Of a DNA stretch of 64,000 nt, positions 9,313-17,489 are shown piece by piece; position 1 is the stretch's first letter; each line of letters starts with the position of its first letter. The DNA lies in contig JAAFIV010000002.1 of NCBI GenBank assembly GCA_013298775.1, positions 1 to 64,000 of the forward strand, read 5' to 3'. The notes under the pieces were generated by a model. That model made no database searches. It was not told where the DNA came from and was given only the letters and a program-made list of their open reading frames with translations. The DNA is from Ignavibacteria bacterium (lineage in GTDB: Bacteria > Bacteroidota > Ignavibacteria > Kapaibacteriales > UBA4661). Position numbers and translations under genes: made by a program.

Positions 9313-10506
9313 CTAAAACGCCTCAGTAAAAGAAACATACGGGAAAAGTGTTTGCGTGGCAAAGCCATAGCCAACATCAATGCGAAGATTGATGCGCTCT
9401 TCTGGCACAAGAGCAAAGCGCAAACCCGCACCAATACTTGGCTTTATGGTGTTGAAATCGAACGTCGCAAGTGATGTTGCCGTATTGCCCGCGCCCGCAA
9501 AAACTACGCCGCCAAACCGCCAGTAAATGGGAAAACGATACTCCGCTTGCGCATGGGCAATCACGTTATCGCGATAACGTCCACCAAAATAGCCGCGTCC
9601 AAGCGCGATTCCACTGATGTTTTGCCCCAGCATTGCCATACGGAAAAAGGGCATATTGCCCCACATAATATCGGAGTAGAATTGCAACGCCAGCGTGTGC
9701 GCAAAGCCGTTATCTTCAGGGGTTGGAGTATTGAACGTCCAGTATTTATGCACGTCGAGCGTGGTGCGCCACGCTTCAAAATTGCTGCCGATAATGCGGG
9801 AATAGGGCAAGAGGCGGAAATCGGCGTATTCTCCCACGCGCGGTGCGACGGCAACATCGCGGGTATCGTAATTGATTGCCAAGCCTAAGCCAGCAAGGAA
9901 GCCACCGTTGCGCCCTTGAATAGAATCCGCGCCAGTTTTGTCCAGCAGACCGCCGTCTTTGCGCTCAATCACATTTTGGTAATCAAAATCGAAGCGCACA
10001 CCAGCATTTACGCCATTGCGAATACCTTTTCCATTCAAACTAAACCACACACTGCCAATGGCAGCAGCGCGGAAAATTGTAAACGCTTCGCGGTTTGTTT
10101 CGGGAAGATTATTGCCAATGCCATAGAAAAAATCAGGATAACGCGAAACCTCAAACTGCCCGAAAAGCCTGATATTTTCTCGGTTGAAGTACAATTCTGG
10201 CAAAATGCTCACCACAAATTGATTCCGCAATGTGTACTGCAAACCGCCAAAAAGCTGGTTCAGACGGCTTGTGGAATCACCATCGGGCTGACCAAAATAG
10301 TGCAACCCACCAACAACAAGGGAAAATGAGGTTTCGGGAGCATATCCAGGAACAGGCAGTACACGCCAACCGATGCGCAAGGGCTTTGTTTGTGCGGTAT
10401 CTGGCGGTTGTACTTCTTGCGCAAATGCGTGGAAAAACGCTGCTTGCAGCATGAATGCTTGGAGTGCAATGCAAAAAATGAAATTGAAAAGGCGAGAATG
10501 GAGCAT
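9313..10506 (-). CDS. Omp85-like outer-membrane barrel (BamA/TamA surface-antigen domain)
   Basis: A 397-residue protein with a signal peptide (FNFIFCIALQAFMLQAAFFHAFAQ) and a predicted 16-strand barrel. Segments such as GGFLAGLGLAINYDTRDVAVAPRVGEYADFR and GRYRDNVIAHAQAEYRFPIYWRFGGVVFAGAGN match the bacterial surface antigen (Omp85 C-terminal) domain; the (V/I)RG(F/Y)-like position is GGRYRD. POTRA domains are absent, so it is a barrel-only member, probably not BamA itself. The C-terminus ends in an aromatic-rich strand (LFPYVSFTEAF). Confidence 0.8.
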   Translation of the reverse strand: MLHSRLFNFIFCIALQAFMLQAAFFHAFAQEVQPPDTAQTKPLRIGWRVLPVPGYAPETSFSLVVGGLHYFGQPDGDSTSRLNQLFGGLQYTLRNQFVVSILPELYFNRENIRLFGQFEVSRYPDFFYGIGNNLPETNREAFTIFRAAAIGSVWFSLNGKGIRNGVNAGVRFDFDYQNVIERKDGGLLDKTGADSIQGRNGGFLAGLGLAINYDTRDVAVAPRVGEYADFRLLPYSRIIGSNFEAWRTTLDVHKYWTFNTPTPEDNGFAHTLALQFYSDIMWGNMPFFRMAMLGQNISGIALGRGYFGGRYRDNVIAHAQAEYRFPIYWRFGGVVFAGAGNTATSLATFDFNTIKPSIGAGLRFALVPEERINLRIDVGYGFATQTLFPYVSFTEAF

Positions 10507-10608
10507 GAAAAGAGATGATAATTCAAGAAGTGATTACGTTGTAATTACTAGATATTATACAGATTAGGAAGGCTCAAAAATTAAATGAATGAACTTCAGA
10601 AATATTTA

Positions 10609-10684
10609 GTGGCACAGACATTCTTGTCTGTGAGTGTTAGCGCGGACTTCAAGCGACAAACACAGACAAGAATGTCTGTGCCAC
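10609..10684. repeat. REPIN-like inverted doublet, copy 1
   Basis: GTGGCACAGACATTCTTGTC opens a 76-bp element whose right arm is its near-perfect inverse, ending GTCTGTGCCAC. Each arm is itself a small hairpin (CACAGACA...TGTCTGTG). Confidence 0.85.
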
Positions 10685-10742
10685 TATTGACTTTGAACAC
10701 TTAATTTTTTACCATTCCTTAGTTGTTTTTGCTCTTTAGATA

Positions 10743-10818
10743 GTGGCACAGACATTCTTGTCTGTGAGTGTTGGTACGGGGGTTGGGTAACAAACACAGA
10801 CAAGAATGTCTGTGCCAC
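10743..10818. repeat. REPIN-like inverted doublet, copy 2
   Basis: Same 76-bp length and the same arms as the copy at 10609-10684; only the central spacer differs. The pair may come from a local duplication or two insertions. Confidence 0.85.
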
Positions 10819-10872
10819 TGAAGCCAGTATTTACGCCACTCCTAGCCCCTCAGCGCTTAATCTGTATAATGT

Positions 10873-11217
10873 CTATTGGAGAAAAGGAAGCACAGAAGGG
10901 TTCTTCCACAAATACACATATAAAATTGCTATGGCAACAGAAACGAGATTACCAACAAGATAATAATCGTTGAATTGCTGAGAGTCTCCTTCATCACTGC
11001 GTTTGAGGCGTGTAGCGAGCTTGAGTGTGCCAAAAAGTGTGAGAGCATGAGGAACGTCTTGAATTAGTGCGAAAGCAAGGAAAAGCCTTTCAATCACGCC
11101 TTTCAAAATTGATTTCCAGTCAAATCCCAAGCGGTTGTAGAAAATCTGTCCAATACCCGCAAAGATGCTTGCAATCAAGATTTCTGCCACAATGAATACA
11201 ATAAATTTGAGTGTCAT
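10873..11217 (-). CDS. Small integral membrane protein linked to SatD-like gene
   Basis: A 114-residue hydrophobic protein of unknown function with about three membrane spans: FIVFIVAEILIASIFAGIG (4-22), a central amphipathic/hydrophobic stretch (IERLFLAFALIQDVPHALTLFG) and LVGNLVSVAIAILYVYLW near the C-terminus. Its ATG overlaps the stop of the SatD-like gene by 4 bp, so the two are translationally coupled. Its TAG stop lies inside an 18-bp inverted-repeat arm (10858-10875). I do not recognise a named family. Confidence 0.75.
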   Translation of the reverse strand: MTLKFIVFIVAEILIASIFAGIGQIFYNRLGFDWKSILKGVIERLFLAFALIQDVPHALTLFGTLKLATRLKRSDEGDSQQFNDYYLVGNLVSVAIAILYVYLWKNPSVLPFLQ

Positions 11218-11873
11218 AACGCTTTTTCTCCTTGCTCGGCTATCATTTGTATTGCTGATTTTATGCGCGTGTATGCCTTAAAGTTCAAAGTTTTTTGCCG
11301 TTTCCAGACTTGTGAAGGGTCTTGGTGCAAATGCGCTGCCGCTTCTTTGTAATCGTGGTATTTCAGCAAACTTCCAACGACGGAATAATCCTTGTCGGGT
11401 CGCCATTCATCAACGAAAGATTGATAGACAAAAAACGTTGAGTTCAAAAGTGCGTTCAATTCTTTGCTGTGAATATGCACCAGAAAGCGTGATGAATCCT
11501 TGTCTTTCTTGAGTAATTCCAGTTGTTGCCGTGTTTCGGTAAGTCCTGCCCCCATCATTCCGTGTGCATTTTTGGTATTGATTGCTGTTTCAATAACGCC
11601 TTCGCCGATGGTGTAGCGCAACTTAAAATTCCATTTCTGCTGGATAATTTCTTCTTCCAAAAAAAGGATAATGTTAATTGCGCTACTGAGAGATTTCGGC
11701 ACACCTTGAAATTCATCTCCAAGCGTGATAGTAAGCGGCGAGCGAAGGTTTTTTTGATAAATCAAATTTGCATTTTTCGTCAGCAACATAAACTCTTTGA
11801 GCAGTTTTTTTTGCTCAAAACCACGACTGGATTGTATATCCGCCATGAGAACAATATGTGTATGATTCGGCAT
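11214..11873 (-). CDS. SatD-family protein
   Basis: A 219-residue protein resembling SatD, first noted in streptococcal sat loci and later found widely. The N-terminus HIVLMADIQSSRG and the segment LTITLGDEFQGVP, followed by YTIGEGVIET and AHGMMGAGLTE, are the conserved blocks; the D-I-x-S/R start and GDEFQ recall nucleotide-cyclase-like folds but activity is unproven. The C-terminus YKEAAAHLHQDPSQVWKR looks like a helix-turn-helix. It forms an operon with the membrane protein at 10873. Three 29-bp-spaced repeats and a palindrome lie directly upstream. Confidence 0.75.
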   Translation of the reverse strand: MPNHTHIVLMADIQSSRGFEQKKLLKEFMLLTKNANLIYQKNLRSPLTITLGDEFQGVPKSLSSAINIILFLEEEIIQQKWNFKLRYTIGEGVIETAINTKNAHGMMGAGLTETRQQLELLKKDKDSSRFLVHIHSKELNALLNSTFFVYQSFVDEWRPDKDYSVVGSLLKYHDYKEAAAHLHQDPSQVWKRQKTLNFKAYTRIKSAIQMIAEQGEKAL

Positions 11874-11905
11874 GATATTTCCTGCAAAGCATTATCTGAA
11901 AATCT

Positions 11906-11930
11906 TTTGTAGGTTCCTTCTTCCTACAAA
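11906..11930. promoter_or_regulatory. Palindrome in the satD-like leader
   Basis: TTTGTAGG (11906-11913) and CCTACAAA (11923-11930) are perfect inverted arms around a 9-nt spacer, 33 bp upstream of the SatD-like start. It may be an operator or a leader hairpin. Between it and the gene the leader is short, so it probably overlaps the promoter or 5' UTR. Confidence 0.5.
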
Positions 11931-11933
11931 TAT

Positions 11934-12010
11934 ATTGCAGAAAAAGTGAAATAACAATATTCATTGCAGAAAAAGTGAAATGATTGATAAAATTGCAGAA
12001 AAAGTGAAAT
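11934..12010. repeat. Three iteron-like direct repeats, 29-bp period
   Basis: ATTGCAGAAAAAGTGAAAT occurs exactly at 11934, 11963 and 11992. The 19-bp core is identical each time and the 10-bp spacers differ in sequence, giving a strict 29-bp period. Conserved cores with variable spacers point to protein-binding sites upstream of the SatD-like gene (minus strand) rather than simple slippage. Confidence 0.8.
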
Positions 12011-12028
12011 GATTTTTGTTCTAAATCT

Positions 12029-13171
12029 TCACCAACGAAAGAGAACAAACTCAGCACTGAAGCCAGGTCCAAGTGCCATCATTACGCCAAAATCACCATT
12101 TGCCTCGTTGGTGCGGCAATATTCCTGCAACGCAAACAATACAGATACACTCGACATATTCCCATGCCCACGAAGCACGGTGTATGCTGCTTCCAGCTCT
12201 TTTTGCGGAATACCGAGCGCAGTGTGATACGCATTCAAGACCTTCGCACCGCCCGCATGAACCACAAAACGGCGTATCTGCTCTCGTTCAAGCCCCCACG
12301 CGGCGCAGGCTTCCTGCAAACGCTGCGGCAAATGCTCGGCAATAAAGGTCGGAATATCCCGCGAGAAGCGCACTTTTAAGCCACTATCCAGAATATCCCA
12401 GCCCATAATATCTTCCGAATCATCAAACAAAAAACTATACGAATTCAGGAGTGTTGGCGGATTGGTTGGTTGGTTTCTCGACTCTTGTGCGCTCTTACCT
12501 TCATCCCTCATCCCTCTGTCTTCATCCTTCAAAATCGCTGCTGCTGCGCCATCGGCAAAGAGGCTGGAGGCGACGATATTTGATTTGGTAATGTCATTGC
12601 GCTGAAAGGTGAGGCTGCAGAGTTCCACCGCAACCATGAGCAAATACGTGTTCGGCGGCAATGTAGAGCAAAGCTCCGCAGACCGCGCCAAACCTGCTAC
12701 GCCGCCCGCGCAGCCAAGCCCCCAAATGGGCAAACGGCGCGTGGTATGGGGAAGCTGGAGGCGTTGGATGAGCTTCGCATCAAGGCTTGGCGTAGAAATG
12801 CCTGTTGTCGAGACAACGACGACCATTCCAATATCACTTGCCTGCAAACCCGCAGTACGCATGGCTTCGGAGGCTGCTTGAAAGCACAGTTCCGATGCGG
12901 TTTCCACGTAGGCTTTGCTTGATTCAACAAAACTTACCTGCTCCTTGAACCATTCAAGAGGTTTAGAAAAATAGCGCGATTGAATTTGCGTGTTTTCAAA
13001 GACAGGCAAAAGCCGCTCTAAGCCGCGATATTCCTTGCTGAAAAGGGCAGAGACTAAATCACGAACATCCGATTGCTGCACTTTGTGTGGCGGAAGTGCG
13101 GTGCCGAGACCGACGATGTTTGATTGATACGGGAATGCTGGAAGGTGCATGAAATATAATGTTGGTGGCAT
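12029..13171 (-). CDS. Type III polyketide synthase (chalcone synthase-like)
   Basis: A 380-residue thiolase-fold ketosynthase that condenses malonyl-CoA onto a starter acyl-CoA. The catalytic triad is visible: Cys154 in GLGCAGG, His305 in VVHAGGAKVL and Asn338 in GHGNMSS; the signature MALGPGFSAE closes the protein. Bacterial relatives make alkylpyrones, alkylresorcinols or phloroglucinols. Residues about 217-243 (DEDRGMRDEGKSAQES...) are a hydrophilic insertion not usual in the family. The start at 13171 may be replaced by MHLPAFPY at 13150. Unlike many bacterial loci it has no adjacent methyltransferase; a nitroreductase lies upstream. Confidence 0.92.
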   Translation of the reverse strand: MPPTLYFMHLPAFPYQSNIVGLGTALPPHKVQQSDVRDLVSALFSKEYRGLERLLPVFENTQIQSRYFSKPLEWFKEQVSFVESSKAYVETASELCFQAASEAMRTAGLQASDIGMVVVVSTTGISTPSLDAKLIQRLQLPHTTRRLPIWGLGCAGGVAGLARSAELCSTLPPNTYLLMVAVELCSLTFQRNDITKSNIVASSLFADGAAAAILKDEDRGMRDEGKSAQESRNQPTNPPTLLNSYSFLFDDSEDIMGWDILDSGLKVRFSRDIPTFIAEHLPQRLQEACAAWGLEREQIRRFVVHAGGAKVLNAYHTALGIPQKELEAAYTVLRGHGNMSSVSVLFALQEYCRTNEANGDFGVMMALGPGFSAEFVLFRW

Positions 13172-13224
13172 GGTTAATTTGTCTTGATTCTCCCACCCAA
13201 GCGGCTGAGGAGTGCAGACACGCT

Positions 13225-13268
13225 GCCGTTCGGCGGGTGGGTTGCTTGTGTGGCACCCGCCGGACGGC
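13225..13268. repeat. GC-rich hairpin between nitroreductase and PKS genes
   Basis: GCCGTTCGGCGGGTG (13225-13239) pairs with CACCCGCCGGACGGC (13254-13268) with one mismatch. It lies downstream of the nitroreductase stop and upstream of the polyketide synthase start. It could terminate or attenuate transcription, or be another palindromic repeat family; a related GCCGCCCGACGGG follows at about 13288. Confidence 0.55.
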
Positions 13269-13325
13269 TACTGTGCTTGTGATAACAGCCGCCCGACGGG
13301 ACGATATCTGGCTTGTTACGATTAC

Positions 13326-14138
13326 TTACTTCTCAAATTCATCAAGCGCAGACGGCGCGTCGCTTTCAGGCGTTTCGCAGGTATTCCGAAAAGCAAGTTG
13401 CGACAAGCGTTTGCGTTGATTGCTCGTCCAGTCAATGCGCGGACGGTCGCGTTTGTCGGGGGTGTAGCCGATGCGGTACATTGCCATAAGCTCCATATCG
13501 TCTGGCACTTTCAGTAATTGCTTGATTTCTTGCCATGCTTCGGGGATTTCCATTGGCGTTGAAATAAATTGAATCCCCATGCCGAGTGCGCCCGTTGTCA
13601 GCCAGACGTTTTCGATTGCCATGCCGAGCGACAACACGCAGTAAAAGCCTGAAAGTTCGCCCGGAATGTACTCATCTTTTTTGAGCAACGCCGCCAAAAT
13701 AAGCGGACTCGCGCTCACGAGCTTGGTATTGTCCGAACCCAGTAATTTCGGCACTCCCAGACCACGCATGACCTTCAATGCCGTATCGCTGAAGATTTGC
13801 TTGATAAAAGGGCGTAACGGTGCGGGAAGCTGGTCAATCAAAATACCGTCGCGGCGTTCTTCCATCTCTTTTTCATCGAAGCGAAAGTATTTTTTGTAGC
13901 GTGAAAAAAATTTGCCTTCATCAATAAGCTGCGTCATGCACTCACCGCCGAGTTCGGCAATGCGGGTGCGAATTTTTTCATCATCAATCAAAATAAATCG
14001 CCAAGGCTGAGAATTGAAGTGGCTAGGAGCGCGTCCTGCTGCCTCCACAAGCAAGCGTTGATGCTCTAGGGAAACAGGGTCGGGCTTGAAATACCCATTG
14101 GTGGTGCGGCGTGTGCGAATTGCTTCGAGAAGGTTCAT
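13326..14138 (-). CDS. Nitroreductase-family flavoprotein
   Basis: A 270-residue FMN-dependent oxidoreductase. The N-terminal [17 protein letters not shown] is the phosphate-contacting arginine cluster of the nitroreductase fold, [18 protein letters not shown] is the conserved FMN segment, and [25 protein letters not shown] contains the second cofactor region. Physiological substrate is unknown. It is 154 bp upstream of the type III polyketide synthase on the same strand; a shared pathway is possible but not shown. Confidence 0.88.
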   Translation of the reverse strand: MNLLEAIRTRRTTNGYFKPDPVSLEHQRLLVEAAGRAPSHFNSQPWRFILIDDEKIRTRIAELGGECMTQLIDEGKFFSRYKKYFRFDEKEMEERRDGILIDQLPAPLRPFIKQIFSDTALKVMRGLGVPKLLGSDNTKLVSASPLILAALLKKDEYIPGELSGFYCVLSLGMAIENVWLTTGALGMGIQFISTPMEIPEAWQEIKQLLKVPDDMELMAMYRIGYTPDKRDRPRIDWTSNQRKRLSQLAFRNTCETPESDAPSALDEFEK

Positions 14139-14175
14139 TTGTGGTGAGTTGGTGATGGAAAGAAGTTTGGCAAAT

Positions 14176-14256
14176 GACGCAGATAGGAGTGTCTGCGCTA
14201 CCGTCTGAGGCTGATTTCATGCGGCTTCGGTAGAACAGACACGCTTGTCTGTTCGC
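14176..14256. repeat. REPIN-like inverted doublet, copy 3
   Basis: Left arm CGCAGATAGGAGTGTCTGCG followed by CTACC; right arm CGGTAG then AACAGACACGCTTGTCTGTT. The GTAG/CTAC tags face inward in this copy. Confidence 0.8.
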
Positions 14257-14265
14257 AATGAGGTT

Positions 14266-14835
14266 CTAAAAAATCTGCGAAATATCAAGCGAAAATCCTG
14301 TAAGCTGCGTGGAATCAAGTGTTCCAGCTTCAACAGCGTAAGAATGTAAATCATACACCGTGCCAGCAAGCAAGTATAATTCAACCGTCGCACTTTTGGG
14401 GTCAATGATCCAATACTCTGGCACACACAAACGCTCGTACAAATGCAGCTTTTGCGAGCGGTCGCGCTTGATGGAACTCGGCGAAAGAATCTCCACAACA
14501 AGGTTTGGTGCGCCCATGATGCCATCGTCGGTGATGATGTGTGCATTCTCATTCGCAATAAAGAGCAAATCTGGCTGAGGAACATTTTCATCGTCCACAT
14601 ACACATCAACGGGAGCGCATAAAACCTCACCACGTTTGTTCTCAAAAGCATAATTCGCAAGAAGACGAAACAATTTTGCTTGAATCATTTGATGGCGCGG
14701 CGCGGGAGAAGATTTTTTCACAAGTTCACCGTTAATGAGTTCGTACCAAAAATTATCATCCACGTCGAGTGCTTTGTAATCGGCGTAGGTAGAGCGTTTC
14801 AAGGTAATGGGCGGGTCAATCAAGGTGGCGGTCAT
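14266..14835 (-). CDS. Uma2-family restriction-endonuclease-like protein
   Basis: A 189-residue protein of the Uma2 (DUF820) family, PD-(D/E)xK nuclease fold, common in cyanobacteria and some environmental phyla. Visible blocks are ELINGELVKKSSPAPRHQ, QPDLLFIANENA with the motif aspartate, APNLVVEILSPSS with the second acidic residue, and YERLCVPEYWIIDP. Start chosen at MTATLIDPP (14835) since the family begins there; an in-frame ATG at 14904 adds 23 residues. Cellular role is unknown. A palindromic repeat abuts its 3' end. Confidence 0.85.
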   Translation of the reverse strand: MTATLIDPPITLKRSTYADYKALDVDDNFWYELINGELVKKSSPAPRHQMIQAKLFRLLANYAFENKRGEVLCAPVDVYVDDENVPQPDLLFIANENAHIITDDGIMGAPNLVVEILSPSSIKRDRSQKLHLYERLCVPEYWIIDPKSATVELYLLAGTVYDLHSYAVEAGTLDSTQLTGFSLDISQIF

Positions 14836-14963
14836 GGGTGCTTGGAATGAGTGAACAAACCGTTGTTGATGCAGGTAAGTTATTGAATTTTTCGGTGTTT
14901 TCAAATTCTTTTCCGTGCTTGCAAGAGCGCATGAAATCTTGCTTGTAGGATGATTGTTTGAGC

Positions 14964-14989
14964 TTAATATTTTAGCAAACTCGCATCGC
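14964..14989. repeat. 26-bp duplication of the TPR gene 3' end (outer copy)
   Basis: These 26 bp are identical to 15113-15138, which contains the stop codon and last codons of the TPR gene. The two copies flank the palindromic element 14990-15112, as a target duplication would. Confidence 0.8.
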
Positions 14990-15112
14990 CCTCACCCAAC
15001 CCTCTCCCAGGGGGAGAGAGCTTCAGAGCTAGTCTCCATCAACCCTCGCCCTTTGGGAGAGGGTCTCGCGCAGCGAGGGGTGAGGGCGGCGTGAGGGTGT
15101 GCGTAAGGTAAG
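14990..15112. repeat. MITE-like palindromic element, copy 1
   Basis: A 123-bp element starting CTCACCCAACCCTCTCCCAG and ending GAGGGTGTGCGTAAGGTAAG. It matches the element at 25065-25206 through most of its length but lacks about 19 bp of the left terminus. Long inverted segments (CCCTCTCCCAGGGGGAGAG; CCTCGCCCTTTGGGAGAGGG) fold into strong hairpins. Confidence 0.8.
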
Positions 15113-16681
15113 TTAATATTTTAGCAAACTCGCATCGCGGTACATATTAAACTGCAACCATTCTTCAAAATCATACTTGCTGAAAACTTTTGCTTTGTCC
15201 AAGTACGAGCGCGAAAGCTCGGTTTTACCAGCGTTGTAGTGGATTGTGGCAATGCGATAATAGCTCCACGGCATTGTCCAGCGTTCTGTTTCTGCTTCGC
15301 ATTCTACGGCTTTTAAGTAAAAAGGAATTGCTTCTGCACCGCGCCGTTCCTCGCGGAGAGCCTCGCCTAGATTATATGCGGCTTCTGAGCGTATTTCCTT
15401 TGAAAGGGCGGTATTTTCTACGAGCGGACGCAAAAGCTGTTCTGCTTCTTGAAACCGCGACGATTCCACGCAGTTAATTCCCTTCAAAAGCTGTATTTGT
15501 GCGGCATTGGGAGCTTCTTTGATGTACTCTTTTGCGCGGCGAATGGCAAATTTATCGTCTGGCTCGAAGGGCGGTAATGCTGTGCATTTTGCGTAGCCTT
15601 TGAGAGCTTCTGCGCGATTTCCCTCCATTTCGTAACACAACGCTAAACGCAGCAATGCCATTCCGCGAAAAGAACGCTCATATTTTCCCTTGAAGAAGCG
15701 TTGGAATGAGGCTTTCGCGGCATCGAACTCGTTCAAACGGAAATGTGCTTCGGCAATGCGATAGTGCGCAAATGCGGTGAAGGTGCGAAAATTCGTATCA
15801 GCATTTTGCAAGGCGCGACGATAGTAGGGAAGCGCGGTTTGGGGCTTTCGGAGCAGCATATCCACGTTGCCGAGCGTGTAGAGAACGGGAATGTTGTTCG
15901 GATACGATTGAATAAGGTCGGTTAAATACTTCAAACCTCGCGTGAAATCTCGGTTGTAGTAAATGTTTATCATTGCCAAAAACATTTTTGCATCGTTTCG
16001 CGCCCACGTAGAACGCTCCGCCGCTTGCTCAATCTCGCGCAAGCCCGATTCGCGGTCGCCTTTCAAACCTGCAAAGTTCGCACCGTAGCGAGCTTCTTTC
16101 GGCAAAACGCCAATGCCAAAATGGAACATCCCCAAACCCAAGTAGGCATCGTATTCCTGAGGATTTTTCTTGATAACATCGGAAAGGTAATTGTAGCAGG
16201 AACGCCCGTCCAGCGTGGCTTTTACGAAGTTTTCCGCACGAAAATTTGCCATGGAACGAAAGCCATAGACTGCGCCGACAACGGCTTGCGCAAAGGAATT
16301 TTGCGGGTTCTGGGCGAGATTTGTTTCCGCAACGCTAATCGCCTTATCGCAGGAAGCCAGAAAGAGCTTGAAATCTGGTTCGCTGTAATCAAACAAATAT
16401 CGCCAAAGGTGAATTTGTGAGCGGAAAAAATATCCAGCAGGCTCGGTGGGATATTTTTTTATGATGTCGTCAAAGGCTTGCGCAGCTTCCGTGTAGCGCA
16501 TACCATACATTGCGTCAATGCCAGTGTTGATGCGATTCTTGAGGTATGGGTCGTAATCTTTTGCCTGAAGGTCTGATGATTGAACGCTAAAAAAGAAAAT
16601 ACAGCTACAAGAAATAATGAATGTTCTCCATACAAGATATTGTGCTGCATTCAGAGGAAATTGAGACGAAAATTTTTTCAT
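15113..16681 (-). CDS. Secreted TPR-repeat protein
   Basis: A 522-residue periplasmic or surface-facing protein with a signal sequence (FIISCSCIFFFSVQSSDLQA) followed by helical TPR-like repeats through the C-terminus: AAQAFDDIIKKYPTEPAGYF, GLKYLTDLIQSYPNNIPVLYTLGNVDMLLRKPQTALPYYRRAL, FDAAKASFQRFF and AEQLLRPLVEN are clear units. TPR proteins scaffold protein-protein contacts; no enzymatic motif is seen. The last codons and stop are duplicated 123 bp downstream by an inserted palindromic element. Confidence 0.82.
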   Translation of the reverse strand: MKKFSSQFPLNAAQYLVWRTFIISCSCIFFFSVQSSDLQAKDYDPYLKNRINTGIDAMYGMRYTEAAQAFDDIIKKYPTEPAGYFFRSQIHLWRYLFDYSEPDFKLFLASCDKAISVAETNLAQNPQNSFAQAVVGAVYGFRSMANFRAENFVKATLDGRSCYNYLSDVIKKNPQEYDAYLGLGMFHFGIGVLPKEARYGANFAGLKGDRESGLREIEQAAERSTWARNDAKMFLAMINIYYNRDFTRGLKYLTDLIQSYPNNIPVLYTLGNVDMLLRKPQTALPYYRRALQNADTNFRTFTAFAHYRIAEAHFRLNEFDAAKASFQRFFKGKYERSFRGMALLRLALCYEMEGNRAEALKGYAKCTALPPFEPDDKFAIRRAKEYIKEAPNAAQIQLLKGINCVESSRFQEAEQLLRPLVENTALSKEIRSEAAYNLGEALREERRGAEAIPFYLKAVECEAETERWTMPWSYYRIATIHYNAGKTELSRSYLDKAKVFSKYDFEEWLQFNMYRDASLLKY

Positions 16682-16995
16682 GCCGAAGGTGTGTAGTGAA
16701 TGCTGAGATGTACTTTAGAGTGTATCCCTAGCTAGAGACGGGCAAAACTACGCAAAATTGCTGAGAAAATGAGAACTCTAGGGTAAAAAACATCAGGAGA
16801 AGGCGCGAAAATGGTACTATTCGCGCATTCGCACTCAAAATATTTATTTTGCTCAGATGAATTTTGCTCATCAAAATTTCTGAGGTATTGCATAGCAGCA
16901 CGAAACCTTGTAACTTCGTGCAAACATCGTATTCAGTCATTGTGTTCAGTTTTGCTGATTGATAATTCTTTCACACTTCATGTCTTTCATACTCC
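16682..16995. other. 314-bp divergent intergenic region
   Basis: This AT-rich stretch separates the divergent TPR (minus) and STAS (plus) genes and should hold both promoters. I see no repeat of the window's families and no convincing small gene in it. Confidence 0.5.
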
Positions 16996-17352
16996 ATGAG
17001 CCTCCAAAACGCTTACGCACTGGAAATTTCTACCTCCGAACACAAAGGCATCGCTATTGTGAGCCTTGTGGGAGAAATTACCGCAGAAACCGCACCAATT
17101 CTTGAGTCTGAGGTGTTGCCCCAAGCACGCCGTTTTCACCGCATTGTGCTGGATGTTTCAGGTGTTCATGCGGTTTCCAGCATTGGTCTTCGCAAAATTC
17201 TCATGCTCTACCGCGCTGTAAAACTTCACGACGGGCAGGTTCTGCTCGCGGGCATGAATGACGCTCTGCGCCGCGTGATGTGGGCTGCGGGCTTTTTGAA
17301 TTATTTTATCATTGCTGAATCGCTGGAAATGGCACTTGCAGCGTACGACTAA
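16996..17352 (+). CDS. STAS-domain anti-sigma-factor antagonist
   Basis: A 118-residue single-domain STAS protein of the SpoIIAA/RsbV type. GIAIVSLVGEITAETAPILESEV forms the first strands, and IVLDVSGVHAVSSIGLRKILMLY contains the loop where the phosphorylatable serine sits (VSSIGLR; canonical DSSGLG). The aspartate before the serine is replaced by valine-serine, so phosphorylation control may differ. Possible partner kinase: the RsbW-like protein at 22190. Confidence 0.85.
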   Translation: MSLQNAYALEISTSEHKGIAIVSLVGEITAETAPILESEVLPQARRFHRIVLDVSGVHAVSSIGLRKILMLYRAVKLHDGQVLLAGMNDALRRVMWAAGFLNYFIIAESLEMALAAYD

Positions 17353-17362
17353 GGGGCAAGAC

Positions 17363-17420
17363 TGAAGTATGAAGTATGAAGTATGAAATCTGAAGTATGA
17401 AATATGAAATATGAAGAGAA
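17363..17420. repeat. Degenerate heptamer tandem repeat
   Basis: TGAAGTA/TGAAATA-type heptamers are repeated about eight times between the STAS gene and glgX. It is low-complexity DNA with no gene; its expansion could change spacing upstream of glgX. Confidence 0.6.
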
Positions 17421-17489
17421 AACGTGCTAAAACCCGCATTATTGCTTGAATAATTTAGCATTCAACACTTACCACTCAACACTACGAAC

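Larger units (their letters stand above)
10507..10872. other. 366-bp intergenic region made of nested palindromes
   Basis: Between the Omp85-like gene and the small membrane-protein gene lie 18-bp inverted arms (10549-10566 and 10858-10875, one mismatch) enclosing two full REPIN-like doublets. No open frame with coding character is present. Confidence 0.75.

Noticed and set aside
11934-12010. Three direct repeats considered as a minimal CRISPR array
   Set aside because: The 19-bp cores with 10-bp spacers are too short for a CRISPR array, and no cas gene is present.
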